64,000 nucleotides of DNA from Aliivibrio sp. S4MY1 (GTDB taxonomy: Bacteria > Pseudomonadota > Gammaproteobacteria > Enterobacterales > Vibrionaceae): NCBI RefSeq assembly GCF_028765545.1, contig NZ_JARACP010000001.1:186001-250000 (forward strand), written 5' to 3'. The position numbers and the translations under genes are program-made. Below, one piece after another: positions 10,271-19,915 of this stretch (the first letter of the stretch is position 1; each line of letters opens with the position of its first letter). The notes under the pieces were generated by a model. The model was given only the letters and a program-made list of their open reading frames with translations. It had not been told where the DNA came from and searched no databases.

Positions 10271-11832
10271 ACGTTTACCTTAGTAACATCAACGTAAAGT
10301 TTTAATTTTTGACCTGGCTTAATGTAAGAGCCACGTTCGATGTTATTCCATTTCATAATATCTGTCACAGAGACACTGAATTTCTGTGCGATAGAGCTTA
10401 GGTTATCCCCTTGTCTGATTTGATAATGTACAGTTCGGATGATTGCGCCATCAGAGCTGTTTTTCCAAATCACTAAGTTCTGACCTACGCGTAATGAATC
10501 TTTTGGTGCCATGCCATTCCATTTTGCTAAATCACGGTATGAGATTGAGTTATCACGCGCAATGCTCCATAAACTTTCACCGTCTTTTACTTTATGACTT
10601 AGTTTATATTTACCTTTGGCTTTTGCTTGTGTTTTCTTTAAGCGCTGAGGTGCACTTAATGCATACGTTTTATTACCTTGAGAAGCGGTTGGAATAAGTA
10701 AGTGTTGCCCAACACGAATACTAGAACCATTTAAATCATTGGTTTGCTCTATGATTTTTGTGGTTGTGTTGTGTTTTACTGCAAGCTGACTAATCGTATC
10801 ACCAGGTTGTACTTTATAGCGTACAATTTTCATGGTTTTACCGCCATTTTTCTTTAGGTTAGCATTAAATTGCGCTACATTTTCGATAGGTAACAATAGG
10901 TGGTATGGACCATCTGGAGAAGTTGCCCATTGGTTATAAGCCGGGTTATAACCTTGCAATTCAGTAATTGAAATACCGGCAAATTCTGCTGCAATAGCAA
11001 GATCTAGTTGTTGTTTAGGATCAACCATTTCTAAAACAGGTTTGTTTGGAATAGGTGGTAGCTCTACGCCATATTTCTCATGGTTTTTAATGATATCTGC
11101 TAATGCTAGTAGTTTTGGCACATAGCCACTGGTCTCTTTTGGTAAATCTAATGAGAAGAAATCGGTTGGTTTACCTAATCTTTTATTTTTCTTAATGGCT
11201 CTTGATACGCGGCCTGCACCACTATTGTATGACGCGATAGATTGCTGCCAGTTACCATCAAAGCGACTGTCAAAATATTCCATATAGTCTAAAGCAGCGT
11301 TTGTGGCTGCTGGTACATCACGACGACCGTCATACCACCAATTACGCTCTAGCTTAAAGCGATCGGCAGTTCCGGGTACAAATTGCCATAAACCGGCCGC
11401 ACTGCCGTGAGAATACGCAAATGGGTCAAACGAACTTTCAACAACAGGAAGCAAAACAAGCTCCATAGGTAAGTCACGTTTTTCAATTTCAACGGTGATC
11501 ATATACAAGAAGGGCTTCGCGCGCTTTGCAACGGTACGCAAATGACTTGGGTGCTTGATGTACCAATTACGGTAATAATCAATCGATTCATGCTTTGGAA
11601 TAGGCATATCTAATTGCATAGCAATGCGTTGCCAAACATCTTCTTGTTCTTGTGGTGTTGGTGCCTGCTTCTCAACTGGTGTTGTTTTTACTGGTGTAGT
11701 ATCTGGTTTTGAAGGCGCAACTATCGATGATGAAGTTCCTGAGGTGTTGTCAGTTTGATTTTCTTCAGGTGAGGGTACAGTTTGACAGCCTGCAAGTAAT
11801 GCCAATCCAATCCAGTGGAGTTTAAATTTCAT
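10267..11832 (-). CDS. mltD: Membrane-bound lytic murein transglycosylase D
   Basis: 521 residues. A lipoprotein signal peptide ends in LLAGC (Cys16), then a low-complexity T/P-rich stretch to about residue 60. The SLT family 23 domain follows, with the catalytic glutamate in PVVESSFDPFAYSHGSAAG near residue 131 and the IASYNSGAGRV motif near 200. Three LysM domains follow (about 340-385, 415-460, 470-515) that bind peptidoglycan. MltD cleaves glycan strands to 1,6-anhydro products at the inner face of the outer membrane. It lies between gloB and the Yip1 gene, on the same strand as both. Confidence 0.96.
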   Translation of the reverse strand: MKFKLHWIGLALLAGCQTVPSPEENQTDNTSGTSSSIVAPSKPDTTPVKTTPVEKQAPTPQEQEDVWQRIAMQLDMPIPKHESIDYYRNWYIKHPSHLRTVAKRAKPFLYMITVEIEKRDLPMELVLLPVVESSFDPFAYSHGSAAGLWQFVPGTADRFKLERNWWYDGRRDVPAATNAALDYMEYFDSRFDGNWQQSIASYNSGAGRVSRAIKKNKRLGKPTDFFSLDLPKETSGYVPKLLALADIIKNHEKYGVELPPIPNKPVLEMVDPKQQLDLAIAAEFAGISITELQGYNPAYNQWATSPDGPYHLLLPIENVAQFNANLKKNGGKTMKIVRYKVQPGDTISQLAVKHNTTTKIIEQTNDLNGSSIRVGQHLLIPTASQGNKTYALSAPQRLKKTQAKAKGKYKLSHKVKDGESLWSIARDNSISYRDLAKWNGMAPKDSLRVGQNLVIWKNSSDGAIIRTVHYQIRQGDNLSSIAQKFSVSVTDIMKWNNIERGSYIKPGQKLKLYVDVTKVNV

Positions 11833-11856
11833 TGTGTATTGCCTTCAGTGTGTTGC

Positions 11857-11880
11857 GCCAACCTCTTTGACGAGATTGGC
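11857..11880 (-). other. Hairpin in the gloB-mltD intergenic region
   Basis: 9-bp inverted repeat GCCAATCTC / GAGGTTGGC (one G-T pair) read on the minus strand, with a 6-nt loop and no T tract. It sits 25 bp before the mltD start and could be a processing site or leader structure rather than a terminator. Confidence 0.4.
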
Positions 11881-11943
11881 ATTCATATTTTTTATTTGGA
11901 GACGGATAATACGTTGCAACCACACTTCAAACAAGTTTCCTAC

Positions 11944-12702
11944 TTAAAACTCATCTTTCCATCTTCTTAATGCGGCAAAGGTCTCAACTTCTGTATTGTC
12001 GTTAACCTTGTTTGCTACGGCGTGTTTAACCGCAGGCTCATTGGTTCTTAAGAAGGGATTGATTAGCTTCTCACGTTGAAGTGTTGATGGAAGTGTCGAC
12101 TTACCATGAGCTCTAAGTCGCAATACTTTTTCTCTGTATTGCTGTAGGTAATCATTATCTGGCTCAACAGCAAGGGCAAAAGCTAAGTTTGATGCAGTGT
12201 ATTCATGAGCACAATACACTTCAGTTTCATCGGGTAGGGCAGCTAATTTTTGTAGTGAATTAAACATTTGCTCTGCGGTTCCTTCAAATAATCGTCCGCA
12301 GCCAGCAGAGAATAAGGTATCACCACAAAATAGTTTTTCATCACCGACATAAGCTATATGCCCTTTGGTGTGGCCTTCAACGCCAAGTACCATGAACTTT
12401 TCATCAAATATTTCAACAAAGTCACCGTCGCTAACTGGGTGTGTTAACGTCGGAATCGGTTCATTTTCAGGGCCAACAACATTAACGCTTGGAAATTGTC
12501 GGACAAGTTCAGATACACCACCAATGTGGTCATGATGGTGGTGAGTAATTAAAATAGCATCTAAAATAAAGCCATCAGCGTTGATTACTTCTAAAACAGG
12601 GGCTGCATCACCTGGGTCAACTACAACACAGTGATTATCATTGTTGTGAATTAACCAAATGTAATTATCATTAAATGCAGGTATGCTTTTGATAGTTAGC
12701 AT
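11944..12702 (-). CDS. gloB: Hydroxyacylglutathione hydrolase (glyoxalase II)
   Basis: 252 residues. GloB hydrolyses S-lactoylglutathione to D-lactate and glutathione in methylglyoxal detoxification. The metallo-beta-lactamase motif [10 protein letters not shown] near residue 54 supplies the binuclear metal ligands, with GHTKGHIAY near 115, [15 protein letters not shown] near 131 and the HEYT element near 169. The gene is divergent from the methyltransferase gene with 48 bp between them, the same arrangement as gloB-yafS in E. coli. Confidence 0.96.
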   Translation of the reverse strand: MLTIKSIPAFNDNYIWLIHNNDNHCVVVDPGDAAPVLEVINADGFILDAILITHHHHDHIGGVSELVRQFPSVNVVGPENEPIPTLTHPVSDGDFVEIFDEKFMVLGVEGHTKGHIAYVGDEKLFCGDTLFSAGCGRLFEGTAEQMFNSLQKLAALPDETEVYCAHEYTASNLAFALAVEPDNDYLQQYREKVLRLRAHGKSTLPSTLQREKLINPFLRTNEPAVKHAVANKVNDNTEVETFAALRRWKDEF

Positions 12703-12750
12703 TAACCGTTCTCCAAATTCGATGTCATAAAATAGTTATAGGTAACGATA

Positions 12751-13494
12751 TTGATTAAGCCAGCACTGCTTGATAAAAAAATTGAGAAACCACATTCATG
12801 GTCAGATATTCCTCACGGTACATGGATAAGTGAGTTGATTCAGTCACGTCTTGATGAATGGTGTCCGAAACTGTTTGGCTATCATATGCTTAAAATTGGT
12901 GGTTTGAGTGCTGAACTCGAGAGTCGCTTTTGTAATATTAAACACCAAGTAAACCTAGATAACAAAAATTCATTACGAAATATTACGTCTGATTTACCTC
13001 AACTTCCTTTTTTAGAAAAAAGTATTGATGCTTGCGTGCTTGCTCATCAGCTTGATTATTCATCAGATCCTCATCAATTATTGAGAGAGGTTGATCGGGT
13101 ATTAATTAATGATGGCTATGTTATTTTAACTGGGTTTAACCCAATGAGTGCGATAGGGCTTGCTAGCTTATTCCCATGGCGGAAAAATAACTTACCGTGG
13201 AGTGGGCGAATGTTTACACCACATCGAATCAAAGATTGGCTTAGTGTGTTAAATTTTGAAGTAGTCTACAGTGACTGTTTTGCATTAGCGCCTTTAACTC
13301 GCTATCGCACAATATGGACTTGGTTTGAAAATTTAGGCGGGGATTCTGTTAAACCAATCAGTGGTATCTATTTTATCGTAGCTAGAAAGCGTACCTATCC
13401 ATTGCGACCGATTAAATCTGCTTGGAAAAAGAAGCCGAAATTGGCTCCTATTTCAGTCGCTCAAACACATCAGAGTAAAGTTAAGTCAGATTAG
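12751..13494 (+). CDS. SAM-dependent methyltransferase, YafS-like
   Basis: 247 residues. The class I methyltransferase core is reduced but readable: [19 protein letters not shown] near residue 90 and [21 protein letters not shown] near 110-130 match motifs after the SAM site. The glycine-rich motif I is atypical (LKIGGLSAE near 47). The substrate is unknown. The start appears to be TTG at 12751, as no ATG occurs in frame until residue 46. Position between gloB and rnhA matches yafS in E. coli. The last 4 bp overlap the convergent rnhA stop. Confidence 0.85.
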   Translation: MIKPALLDKKIEKPHSWSDIPHGTWISELIQSRLDEWCPKLFGYHMLKIGGLSAELESRFCNIKHQVNLDNKNSLRNITSDLPQLPFLEKSIDACVLAHQLDYSSDPHQLLREVDRVLINDGYVILTGFNPMSAIGLASLFPWRKNNLPWSGRMFTPHRIKDWLSVLNFEVVYSDCFALAPLTRYRTIWTWFENLGGDSVKPISGIYFIVARKRTYPLRPIKSAWKKKPKLAPISVAQTHQSKVKSD

Positions 13495-13949
13495 CCAGGA
13501 TAACCCGCATCATCTTTAGTCGGGTTTTCTGCTGCTGTTCTCGCTAGTTCATCACACATTTCATTTTCACGATGACCAGCGTGACCCTTAACCCAGCGCC
13601 AATCTATAGTGTGGCGTTCTGCTTCTGCATCTAATTGCTTCCAAAGGTCTGCATTAACAACCGGTTTCTTATCCGCTTTTTTCCATCCACGTTTTTTCCA
13701 ACCATGAATCCATTGTGTGATCCCTTGGCGCACATATTGGCTATCGGTTGTTAATACCACAGAACAAGACTCTTTAAGGGTACGTAAAGCAATAACCGCT
13801 GCTAACATCTCCATACGGTTATTTGTGGTTTGATTAAACCCTTCAGAAAAGGTTTTTTCGGTCCCTTTATAGCGCATTACAATACCGTATCCACCTGGAC
13901 CTGGGTTACCTAAACAAGAACCATCTGTGAAAATTTCAACCTGCTTCAT
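13491..13949 (-). CDS. rnhA: Ribonuclease HI
   Basis: 152 residues from the ATG at 13949; a longer start at 13964 adds MITEI and cannot be excluded. [20 protein letters not shown] aligns directly with E. coli RNase HI, and the shorter start has a purine-rich AGAGA upstream. The catalytic D in FTDGS, E in NNRMEM, D in TTDSQYV and D in ENEMCDELA are all present. It degrades the RNA of RNA-DNA hybrids. It is divergent from dnaQ, with the promoters packed in about 50 bp as in E. coli. Confidence 0.96.
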   Translation of the reverse strand: MKQVEIFTDGSCLGNPGPGGYGIVMRYKGTEKTFSEGFNQTTNNRMEMLAAVIALRTLKESCSVVLTTDSQYVRQGITQWIHGWKKRGWKKADKKPVVNADLWKQLDAEAERHTIDWRWVKGHAGHRENEMCDELARTAAENPTKDDAGYPG

Positions 13950-14001
13950 TATCTCTGTTATCATTAGAAGAATTTAGAAATAGTCTGACACAAATGAGCC
14001 T

Positions 14002-14730
14002 ATGAATACTAGCGACAATTCCCCGAATCGAATTATTGTTCTCGATACAGAAACCACAGGTATGAATTTTTCCGGTGGCCCAGTTTATGAAGGTCACCGT
14101 ATTGTTGAGATTGGTGCCGTCGAGATCATCAATCGAAAATTAACCGGTAATCACTTTCATGTATACATTAAGCCTGATCGATTAATTGATCTTGAGGCAA
14201 TTGATGTTCATGGTATTACTGATGAGTTTTTGTATGACAAACCAGAATATAAAGATATTCATGATGAATTTTTAGCCTTCATAAAAGGTGCGGAGCTGGT
14301 TGCTCATAACGCCCCCTTTGATGTTGGCTTCATGGATTATGAATTCAGTAAATTAAACAAGCTTATCGGTACTACGGATCAGTATTGTAAGATTACCGAT
14401 ACCTTGGCCATGGCGAAGAAAATCTTCCCAGGTAAGCGTAATAACCTCGATATTCTTTGTGAACGCTATGGAATTGATAACTCACATCGTACGCTTCACG
14501 GCGCTTTACTCGATGCCGAAATTCTAGCTGATGTTTACTTATTAATGACGGGTGGACAAACAAGCTTGAGTTTTAATGCTGGTAATCAATCCGATTCCTC
14601 AGAAGAAAGCATTAAAAGATTGAATTCAGGAAGAAAAGGATTAAAGGTTTTGCGTGCTACGGCCGATGAAATAGAAGCGCATGAAAAGCGCTTAGATATC
14701 GTTGGTGATGCCTGTTTGTGGCGTAGTTAG
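14002..14730 (+). CDS. dnaQ: DNA polymerase III epsilon subunit (proofreading exonuclease)
   Basis: 242 residues. The DEDDh exonuclease motifs are visible: LDTETTGM near residue 15, AHNAPFDVGF near 98 and HGALLDAEILA near 161. The clamp-binding peptide QTSLSF near 186 matches E. coli QTSMAF. A C-terminal tail binds the alpha subunit encoded by dnaE at 1.9 kb. The gene is divergent from rnhA and is followed after 9 bp by the TIGR03503 gene, suggesting one transcript. Confidence 0.96.
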   Translation: MNTSDNSPNRIIVLDTETTGMNFSGGPVYEGHRIVEIGAVEIINRKLTGNHFHVYIKPDRLIDLEAIDVHGITDEFLYDKPEYKDIHDEFLAFIKGAELVAHNAPFDVGFMDYEFSKLNKLIGTTDQYCKITDTLAMAKKIFPGKRNNLDILCERYGIDNSHRTLHGALLDAEILADVYLLMTGGQTSLSFNAGNQSDSSEESIKRLNSGRKGLKVLRATADEIEAHEKRLDIVGDACLWRS

Positions 14731-14739
14731 GAGTGTAAT

Positions 14740-16002
14740 ATGTGGCGGTTATTGATCATTGTACTGTTTTTCCCAATGTTTTCTTGGGCAAAGAGTACTG
14801 AAATGTCGTGGCTGGATAACCGTTTTCGTGTTGATCCAACCATAAAGCAAGTCTCTTTTTTAGTTTATAGAGAAAAAGCATCACAAGCCGTAACGCTCGT
14901 TCGTCCTGATGGCACTAAATACTACGCATGGGAACACCCAGAGCATGTGGCTTGGTATGAAGAAAATGGCATGGATATTATCTCTATCGAAAATCCAATG
15001 CCGGGGCCTTGGCAGGCGATAGGTAAGATCACACCTAAAAATAAAGTTAAGATATTATCTAACCTTACTTTGAATGTAGATTCGTTACCTAAAAAGCTAT
15101 ATCAATCAGAAAGTTTGAAGTTTACAGCCAGATTATTACAAGATGGTAAGCCATTAGTATTACGAGATTTTTTAAATCGTATCAAACTCAATGTGACGTT
15201 TACTCCTTACCTTGCTAATGAAAAAGAATTGGTGAAAGAAGCACGGCCACTAGCTGAAGTTCTAGGGACTTTTGAAGATGATGGACAAGATCTTGATGAA
15301 GTCGCAGCAGATGGCGTATTTACGGTAAATCTGCCTATTAATGTTAAACCTGGAAAATACTGGGTTCGAATTCAATCTCGCAATGGTGTATTTCTACGTA
15401 CAGTAGAGCAAGACGTATTAGTTTACCCTGCGCCGATTCGGGCGAGTTTTACCCAAGCACGTAATCAAAGCCTTTCTCACTCTATGAGTGTTGATACCGA
15501 AGGTGGCGTTATTAAGAGCGGTTCACTTGCGGCTCATATTGAGCAAATCGACCCAAATAAAGTGGTAACGATTACTCAATCTCAAGCTGAAAAAGAGGAG
15601 AGTAAACTGTATTTCGATTTACCTAATAGTTATCTTCCTGGCAAAAATACGTGGTCAGGATGGGTGTATGCCACCGATCTTGCGACTTCTCGTCCGCTTC
15701 AGTTTTATCTTGGTAAACACAACTATGGCGTTACTGAGCCTATCGATTTAAAAGCAGCGTATGAAGCAAGGCTGAAAGAAGAAGCTGCTCAGCGTAAGAT
15801 TGAAGAACAGAAAAAGCTAGAAGAAGATCGTGCCGAGGCGCGTAAGTGGTTTTGGATTTATATTGGAGTTGGTAATTTACTTATCATTGTTCTTATTTTT
15901 GGCGGTATTTTGGGTTGGAAAAAAATAAAATCAATTAAAGAGAAAAAAGCGGCAGCGCCTAAGTCAGAAAAATTGTCGATGCCACCACCTCCTAAGGTTT
16001 AA
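14740..16002 (+). CDS. TIGR03503-family exported protein with C-terminal membrane anchor
   Basis: 420 residues of unknown function. A signal peptide (about residues 1-17) is followed by a large extracytoplasmic region with beta-rich, choice-of-anchor-like segments. A charged coiled-coil stretch lies at about 345-375, then one transmembrane helix at about 376-396 and a short Lys/Pro-rich cytoplasmic tail (SMPPPPKV). The layout fits the gammaproteobacterial family TIGR03503 as I recall it. GGAG lies 7 bp before the start and dnaQ ends just upstream. Confidence 0.8.
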   Translation: MWRLLIIVLFFPMFSWAKSTEMSWLDNRFRVDPTIKQVSFLVYREKASQAVTLVRPDGTKYYAWEHPEHVAWYEENGMDIISIENPMPGPWQAIGKITPKNKVKILSNLTLNVDSLPKKLYQSESLKFTARLLQDGKPLVLRDFLNRIKLNVTFTPYLANEKELVKEARPLAEVLGTFEDDGQDLDEVAADGVFTVNLPINVKPGKYWVRIQSRNGVFLRTVEQDVLVYPAPIRASFTQARNQSLSHSMSVDTEGGVIKSGSLAAHIEQIDPNKVVTITQSQAEKEESKLYFDLPNSYLPGKNTWSGWVYATDLATSRPLQFYLGKHNYGVTEPIDLKAAYEARLKEEAAQRKIEEQKKLEEDRAEARKWFWIYIGVGNLLIIVLIFGGILGWKKIKSIKEKKAAAPKSEKLSMPPPPKV

Positions 16003-16035
16003 GTTGCAGTATTAAATATAAGCTAAATCAATATA

Positions 16036-16060
16036 AGGCCGCAGAAATGCGGCTTTTTTA
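16036..16060 (+). terminator. Rho-independent terminator after the TIGR03503 gene
   Basis: Stem GCCGCA / TGCGGC with a GAAA tetraloop, A residues before it and a T tract after it. Confidence 0.88.
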
Positions 16061-16194
16061 TTGATTCTTTATGATGTTACACTCTAAGTTTGATGTGTGT
16101 CCCATGGAATCATATTGCATTTGCTTTTTTATAATATTTGTAATTTATATTTCAATTGAATATAATTCGCTCAATTATTGATAGGGGAACTATT

Positions 16195-16386
16195 TTGGAT
16201 AAGTATAAGGTAACGTTAGAAGCGGCTTTTAAAGATCAATTAATAAAAAATAATAAAGTGACACTGAGTCATTTAATTGGTTGTGGCCTGCTAGGTGTTG
16301 ATAATAACAGCGTTGATTATTTATCCATTGAAGAGATTATTTACTTAAAGTTAGTTGTTAACTTGAATAGTTCACTTACAGCTTAA
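16195..16386 (+). CDS. Small hypothetical protein (63 aa, TTG start)
   Basis: I do not recognise this protein. The frame is open from TTG at 16156, but the better start is TTG at 16195, which has AGGGGA centred 8-10 bases upstream. The product is 63 residues, probably mostly helical, with a hydrophobic LSHLIGCGLLG centre and an acidic SVDYLSIEEIIYLK segment. It has its own terminator downstream, and the preceding terminator separates it from the TIGR03503 gene, so it would be a single-gene unit. Confidence 0.5.
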   Translation: MDKYKVTLEAAFKDQLIKNNKVTLSHLIGCGLLGVDNNSVDYLSIEEIIYLKLVVNLNSSLTA

Positions 16387-16406
16387 AATTAAAATAGTGT
16401 TAAAAT

Positions 16407-16437
16407 AAAAAGGCCAGAGTAGTGACTCTGGCCTTTT
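16407..16437. terminator. Bidirectional terminator between the small gene and fadE
   Basis: Long perfect stem AAAAGGCCAGAG / CTCTGGCCTTTT with a 6-nt loop. A and T tracts on the two sides allow termination in both directions for these convergent genes. Confidence 0.9.
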
Positions 16438-16459
16438 ACTATCTATTAAGATTAATCTA

Positions 16460-18907
16460 TTACGCTATTTTGCTGTGCTCAAATTCATTCGTTTGAGGTT
16501 TTACAATAAGTTCGCTTGGATCAAAGTCTTCAACACTAATTGTTGCTAAACGACTTTTCTCAGCTTTACGTAGTAAAAGCGCCTCTTTGTCCGAGATAAT
16601 GTTTAATTCTAAACCGACTTTAGCAACACGGTCTAACTGCATAAATGGTAGGCGTTGTTTTGATTCTTTACATACTCGGTCATAAATGGGCTCAGCAGTT
16701 AAGATATCAATTAATGCTTCTTCCATTTTTCCTACTGGATTAAATCGGCTTGCTTCCAAGAATAACCCACGACCAATTCGGCTACGTGCACCTGATGGTT
16801 CTTGAAGAATACGAGCCAGTTTATGGTCTAGTTTGTCACTTGGACGCTGACGACGTAACCCAGTTGGTAATAGGATAAAACGCATTGCACCTGCAACAAA
16901 TCGATTAGGGAAGTTAGACAGCAGCCCATCAATTGCTTGCTCTGCTTGGTGTAGTGAATCTTGAACACTCCAATGTACTAACGCTAAATCTTCTTTTTGA
17001 CGACCTTCATCATCAAAGCGTTTTAATGTTGATGTCGTTAAATAAAGTTGACTCAATACATCACCGAGACGAGCAGACATACGCTCACGACGTTTTAAAC
17101 TACCACCTAGTACAGCCATTGAAATATCTGACAGTAAGGCAAGGTTAGTACTGTAGCGGTTTACTTGTTGATAATAACGCTTTGTTTCATCACTAAATGG
17201 GGCTTTAGAACCACGACCATCAGTTAAACCAAACCACAGTGAGCGAACAAAGTTGCTGATACCAAAACCAATATGGCCAAATACGGCCGCATCAAATTTT
17301 TCAAGAGAAGCTTGTTTATCTTCTAAATAAGCCGCACCCATTTCTTCTAGTACGTAAGGGTGACAGCGAATCGCGCCCTGACCATAAATGATCATTGAAC
17401 GAGTCAGAATATTTGCACCTTCAACCGTAATTGCAATTGGAGATCCCTGGTAACCTCGAGCCAAGAAGTTTGAGTTACCTAAACAAATCCCTTTACCGCC
17501 AGCAATGTCCATTCCATCAATGGCAATACGTTGCGCACGATGAGTACAGTGGTATTTTACAATTGCAGAGATAACCGATGGTTTTTCACCTTGAACGATA
17601 CCAGCTACCGTTAGGTTACTTGCAGCATCCATCATGTAAGCGTTACCCGCCATACGTGCCAATGGCTCTTCAATCCCTTCCATTTTACCAATCGGTAGTT
17701 TGAACTGACGACGAATTCGCGCATAAGCACCTGTTGCAAGGGCTGCTGTTTTTGCACCACCTGTTGCGTTTGATGGTAGCGTAATACCGCGGCCAACTGA
17801 CAAGCATTCCACCAGCATACGCCAACCATGTCCTGCCATTTTTTCACCACCGATAATGTAATCCAATGGAACAAACAGATCATTACCTTGGGTTGGACCA
17901 TTTTGGAATGGCACATTAAGAGGGAAATGACGACGACCAATCTTCACGCCTTCTAAATTGGTAGGGATAAGCGCACAGGTAATACCAAGGTTCTTTTTAT
18001 TCCCTAATAAACCATCAGGATCTTGAAGCTTAAATGCTAGGCCTAATACCGTAGCTACAGGCGCAAGGGTGATGTAACGCTTATTCCAAGTAATGCGCAT
18101 GCCGACAACTTCTTTGCCTTCCCACATTCCTTTGGTTACGATGCCAAAATCAGGAATAGATCCCGCATCAGAGCCCGCTTCAGGACTTGTTAACGCAAAA
18201 CATGGGATCTCTTTACCTTCAGCCAAGCGAGGTAAGTAATGGTTTTTCTGATCTTCTGTACCATAGTGTTGCAGTAGCTCACCTGGCCCTAATGAGTTAG
18301 GCACACCAACGGTAATAGAAAGTACACCAGAAACGCTGGTCAGTTTTTGTAATACGCACGATTGCGCATACGCAGAAAACTCTAAACCGCCGTATTTTTT
18401 CTTAATGATCATGGCGAAGAACTTATGGTCTTTCAGATACTGCCAAACTTCAGGTGGCAAGTCGGCAAGTTCATGTGTTATTTCATAGTCGTTTACCATG
18501 CGACACACTTCAGTTACAGGGCCATCCATAAAGGCTTGTTCTTCAGCTGATAAGGTATTTTTGGGAATATTATGTAGAAATTTCCAATCAGGGTTACCTT
18601 TAAATAGCTCAGCTTCCCACCAAACGGTTCCCGCTTCAATCGCGTCTTTTTCCGTTTGTGACATTTCAGGCATTACGCCTTTAAACATAGCCAATGCTTT
18701 ATTACTGAAGAGGGATTGCCTTACTGAAGGAATATTTAATGGTACCGAAATAGCTAAGAAAACAGCCCATGTAATAGGGCCGGCGTAACCTAGCCCAGAA
18801 CTGACGGCAAGGATCCCTGCGGTTACTAAGGTTGCAGTTCGCAAAGATTGTCGATGGTAACTTAATGCAGCAAGTGCAATTACAGTTGCTAATAGTGTCA
18901 GGGCCAT
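16460..18907 (-). CDS. fadE: Acyl-CoA dehydrogenase FadE
   Basis: 815 residues from the ATG at 18907, close to E. coli FadE (814). An upstream in-frame extension is rejected because AAGGAG lies just before this ATG. FadE catalyses the first step of beta-oxidation, acyl-CoA to 2-enoyl-CoA. Two N-terminal hydrophobic segments (about 1-50) anchor it. The acyl-CoA dehydrogenase N, middle and C domains follow ([15 protein letters not shown] near 230; VGRGITLPS near 365; [10 protein letters not shown] near 505) and then the FadE-specific C-terminal domain. A FadR operator lies in the promoter region. Confidence 0.97.
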   Translation of the reverse strand: MALTLLATVIALAALSYHRQSLRTATLVTAGILAVSSGLGYAGPITWAVFLAISVPLNIPSVRQSLFSNKALAMFKGVMPEMSQTEKDAIEAGTVWWEAELFKGNPDWKFLHNIPKNTLSAEEQAFMDGPVTEVCRMVNDYEITHELADLPPEVWQYLKDHKFFAMIIKKKYGGLEFSAYAQSCVLQKLTSVSGVLSITVGVPNSLGPGELLQHYGTEDQKNHYLPRLAEGKEIPCFALTSPEAGSDAGSIPDFGIVTKGMWEGKEVVGMRITWNKRYITLAPVATVLGLAFKLQDPDGLLGNKKNLGITCALIPTNLEGVKIGRRHFPLNVPFQNGPTQGNDLFVPLDYIIGGEKMAGHGWRMLVECLSVGRGITLPSNATGGAKTAALATGAYARIRRQFKLPIGKMEGIEEPLARMAGNAYMMDAASNLTVAGIVQGEKPSVISAIVKYHCTHRAQRIAIDGMDIAGGKGICLGNSNFLARGYQGSPIAITVEGANILTRSMIIYGQGAIRCHPYVLEEMGAAYLEDKQASLEKFDAAVFGHIGFGISNFVRSLWFGLTDGRGSKAPFSDETKRYYQQVNRYSTNLALLSDISMAVLGGSLKRRERMSARLGDVLSQLYLTTSTLKRFDDEGRQKEDLALVHWSVQDSLHQAEQAIDGLLSNFPNRFVAGAMRFILLPTGLRRQRPSDKLDHKLARILQEPSGARSRIGRGLFLEASRFNPVGKMEEALIDILTAEPIYDRVCKESKQRLPFMQLDRVAKVGLELNIISDKEALLLRKAEKSRLATISVEDFDPSELIVKPQTNEFEHSKIA

Positions 18908-19260
18908 GTGATTCTCCTTTTCCGGCGCTGCTCTGTTTGTAGGAACAGAGGTGATTGCGATACTCGGTCGCAATGTTATTGTTAGAGTGTTATCTGATAA
19001 GAGGTCTAACCAGTTAAGGTAAGTGTAGTGCCAATGTTAATAAAAAGTAAATAACAATAATGGTCAAAAAGTGATCCAGCTTGAGTAATTAATAAACAAT
19101 CTGTTTTTTTCACTGCTTGAGATCTAATTTTTTTAGAGAAATAGGGAGGAATTTATAGGCGAGTAGAAGAAATATAGGGAGGATCTCTTTTAAAGATTTC
19201 GTGGGATAGGTACACTGAGAACAACCCCAAATTAGGGAACATAATAAAAGAGAGTATCCT
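18908..19260. other. Divergent fadE-gmhA intergenic region
   Basis: 353 bp without a gene. It holds the fadE promoter with the FadR operator, and the gmhA leader. The leader carries two copies of ATAGGGAGGA (19141-19150 and 19174-19183), plus another AGGGA at 19234-19238, with no reading frame behind them. Confidence 0.6.
18999..19015 (-). promoter_or_regulatory. FadR operator overlapping the fadE promoter
   Basis: On the minus strand the sequence is AACTGGTTAGACCTCTT, with a perfect match to the FadR core TGGTnnGACC. It overlaps a plausible sigma-70 promoter: -35 TTAACT, 17-bp spacer, -10 GATAAC. In this position FadR would repress fadE until acyl-CoA releases it. The match is seen in the sequence; binding is inferred. 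Confidence 0.75.
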
Positions 19261-19842
19261 ATGTCTTATCAAGATCTGATCCGTTCTGAATTAACAGAAG
19301 CCGCTCAAGTACTGAATGACTTTTTAGCTGATGATAAAAACCTTGCTCAAATTGAGTTAGCTGCCAAAACCATTGCCGATTCATTTAAACAAGGCGGTAA
19401 AGTATTGTCTTGTGGTAACGGTGGCTCTCACTGTGATGCAATGCATTTTGCTGAAGAGTTAACAGGGCGTTACCGTGAAAATCGCCCAGGTTACCCAGGG
19501 ATTGCGATTTCAGATCCAAGCCATTTATCGTGTGTGAGTAATGATTTTGGTTATGACCATGTTTTTTCTCGCTACACTCAAGCTGTAGGCTCTAAAGGCG
19601 ATGTTTTATTTGGTTTATCGACGTCAGGCAATTCAGGTAATATCTTAAAAGCCATCGAAGCGGCTAAAGAAAAAGGCATGAAAACCATTGCGCTTACTGG
19701 CAAAGATGGCGGGAAAATGGCCGGTTTAGCTGATGTGGAAATTCGCGTTCCTCATTTTGGCTATGCGGATCGTATCCAAGAAATCCACATTAAAATTATC
19801 CATATCGTGATTCAATTAATTGAAAAAGAAATGGAAAAATAA
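19261..19842 (+). CDS. gmhA: Phosphoheptose isomerase
   Basis: 193 residues (E. coli GmhA/LpcA 192). It converts sedoheptulose 7-phosphate to D-glycero-D-manno-heptose 7-phosphate for the LPS inner core. The SIS-domain features are present: [20 protein letters not shown] near residue 51, [15 protein letters not shown] near 116 and [17 protein letters not shown] at the C-terminus. The fadE-gmhA-yafJ order equals that of E. coli. Confidence 0.96.
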   Translation: MSYQDLIRSELTEAAQVLNDFLADDKNLAQIELAAKTIADSFKQGGKVLSCGNGGSHCDAMHFAEELTGRYRENRPGYPGIAISDPSHLSCVSNDFGYDHVFSRYTQAVGSKGDVLFGLSTSGNSGNILKAIEAAKEKGMKTIALTGKDGGKMAGLADVEIRVPHFGYADRIQEIHIKIIHIVIQLIEKEMEK

Positions 19843-19915
19843 TTCATCGAAAGCCAATGTCGAGCTTATAACTGTTTGATGTTGGCTTGATTGCGAATAA
19901 AGGAGTAGCGCAAAT

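Noticed and set aside
18908-18973. Longer fadE start at 18973
   Set aside because: The extra 22 residues are not like FadE N-termini, while AAGGAG lies right before the ATG at 18907.
19851-19888. Inverted repeat AAGCCAA / TTGGCTT between gmhA and the yafJ-like gene as a terminator
   Set aside because: Only 7 bp with a 24-nt loop and no T tract; the two genes are probably co-transcribed.
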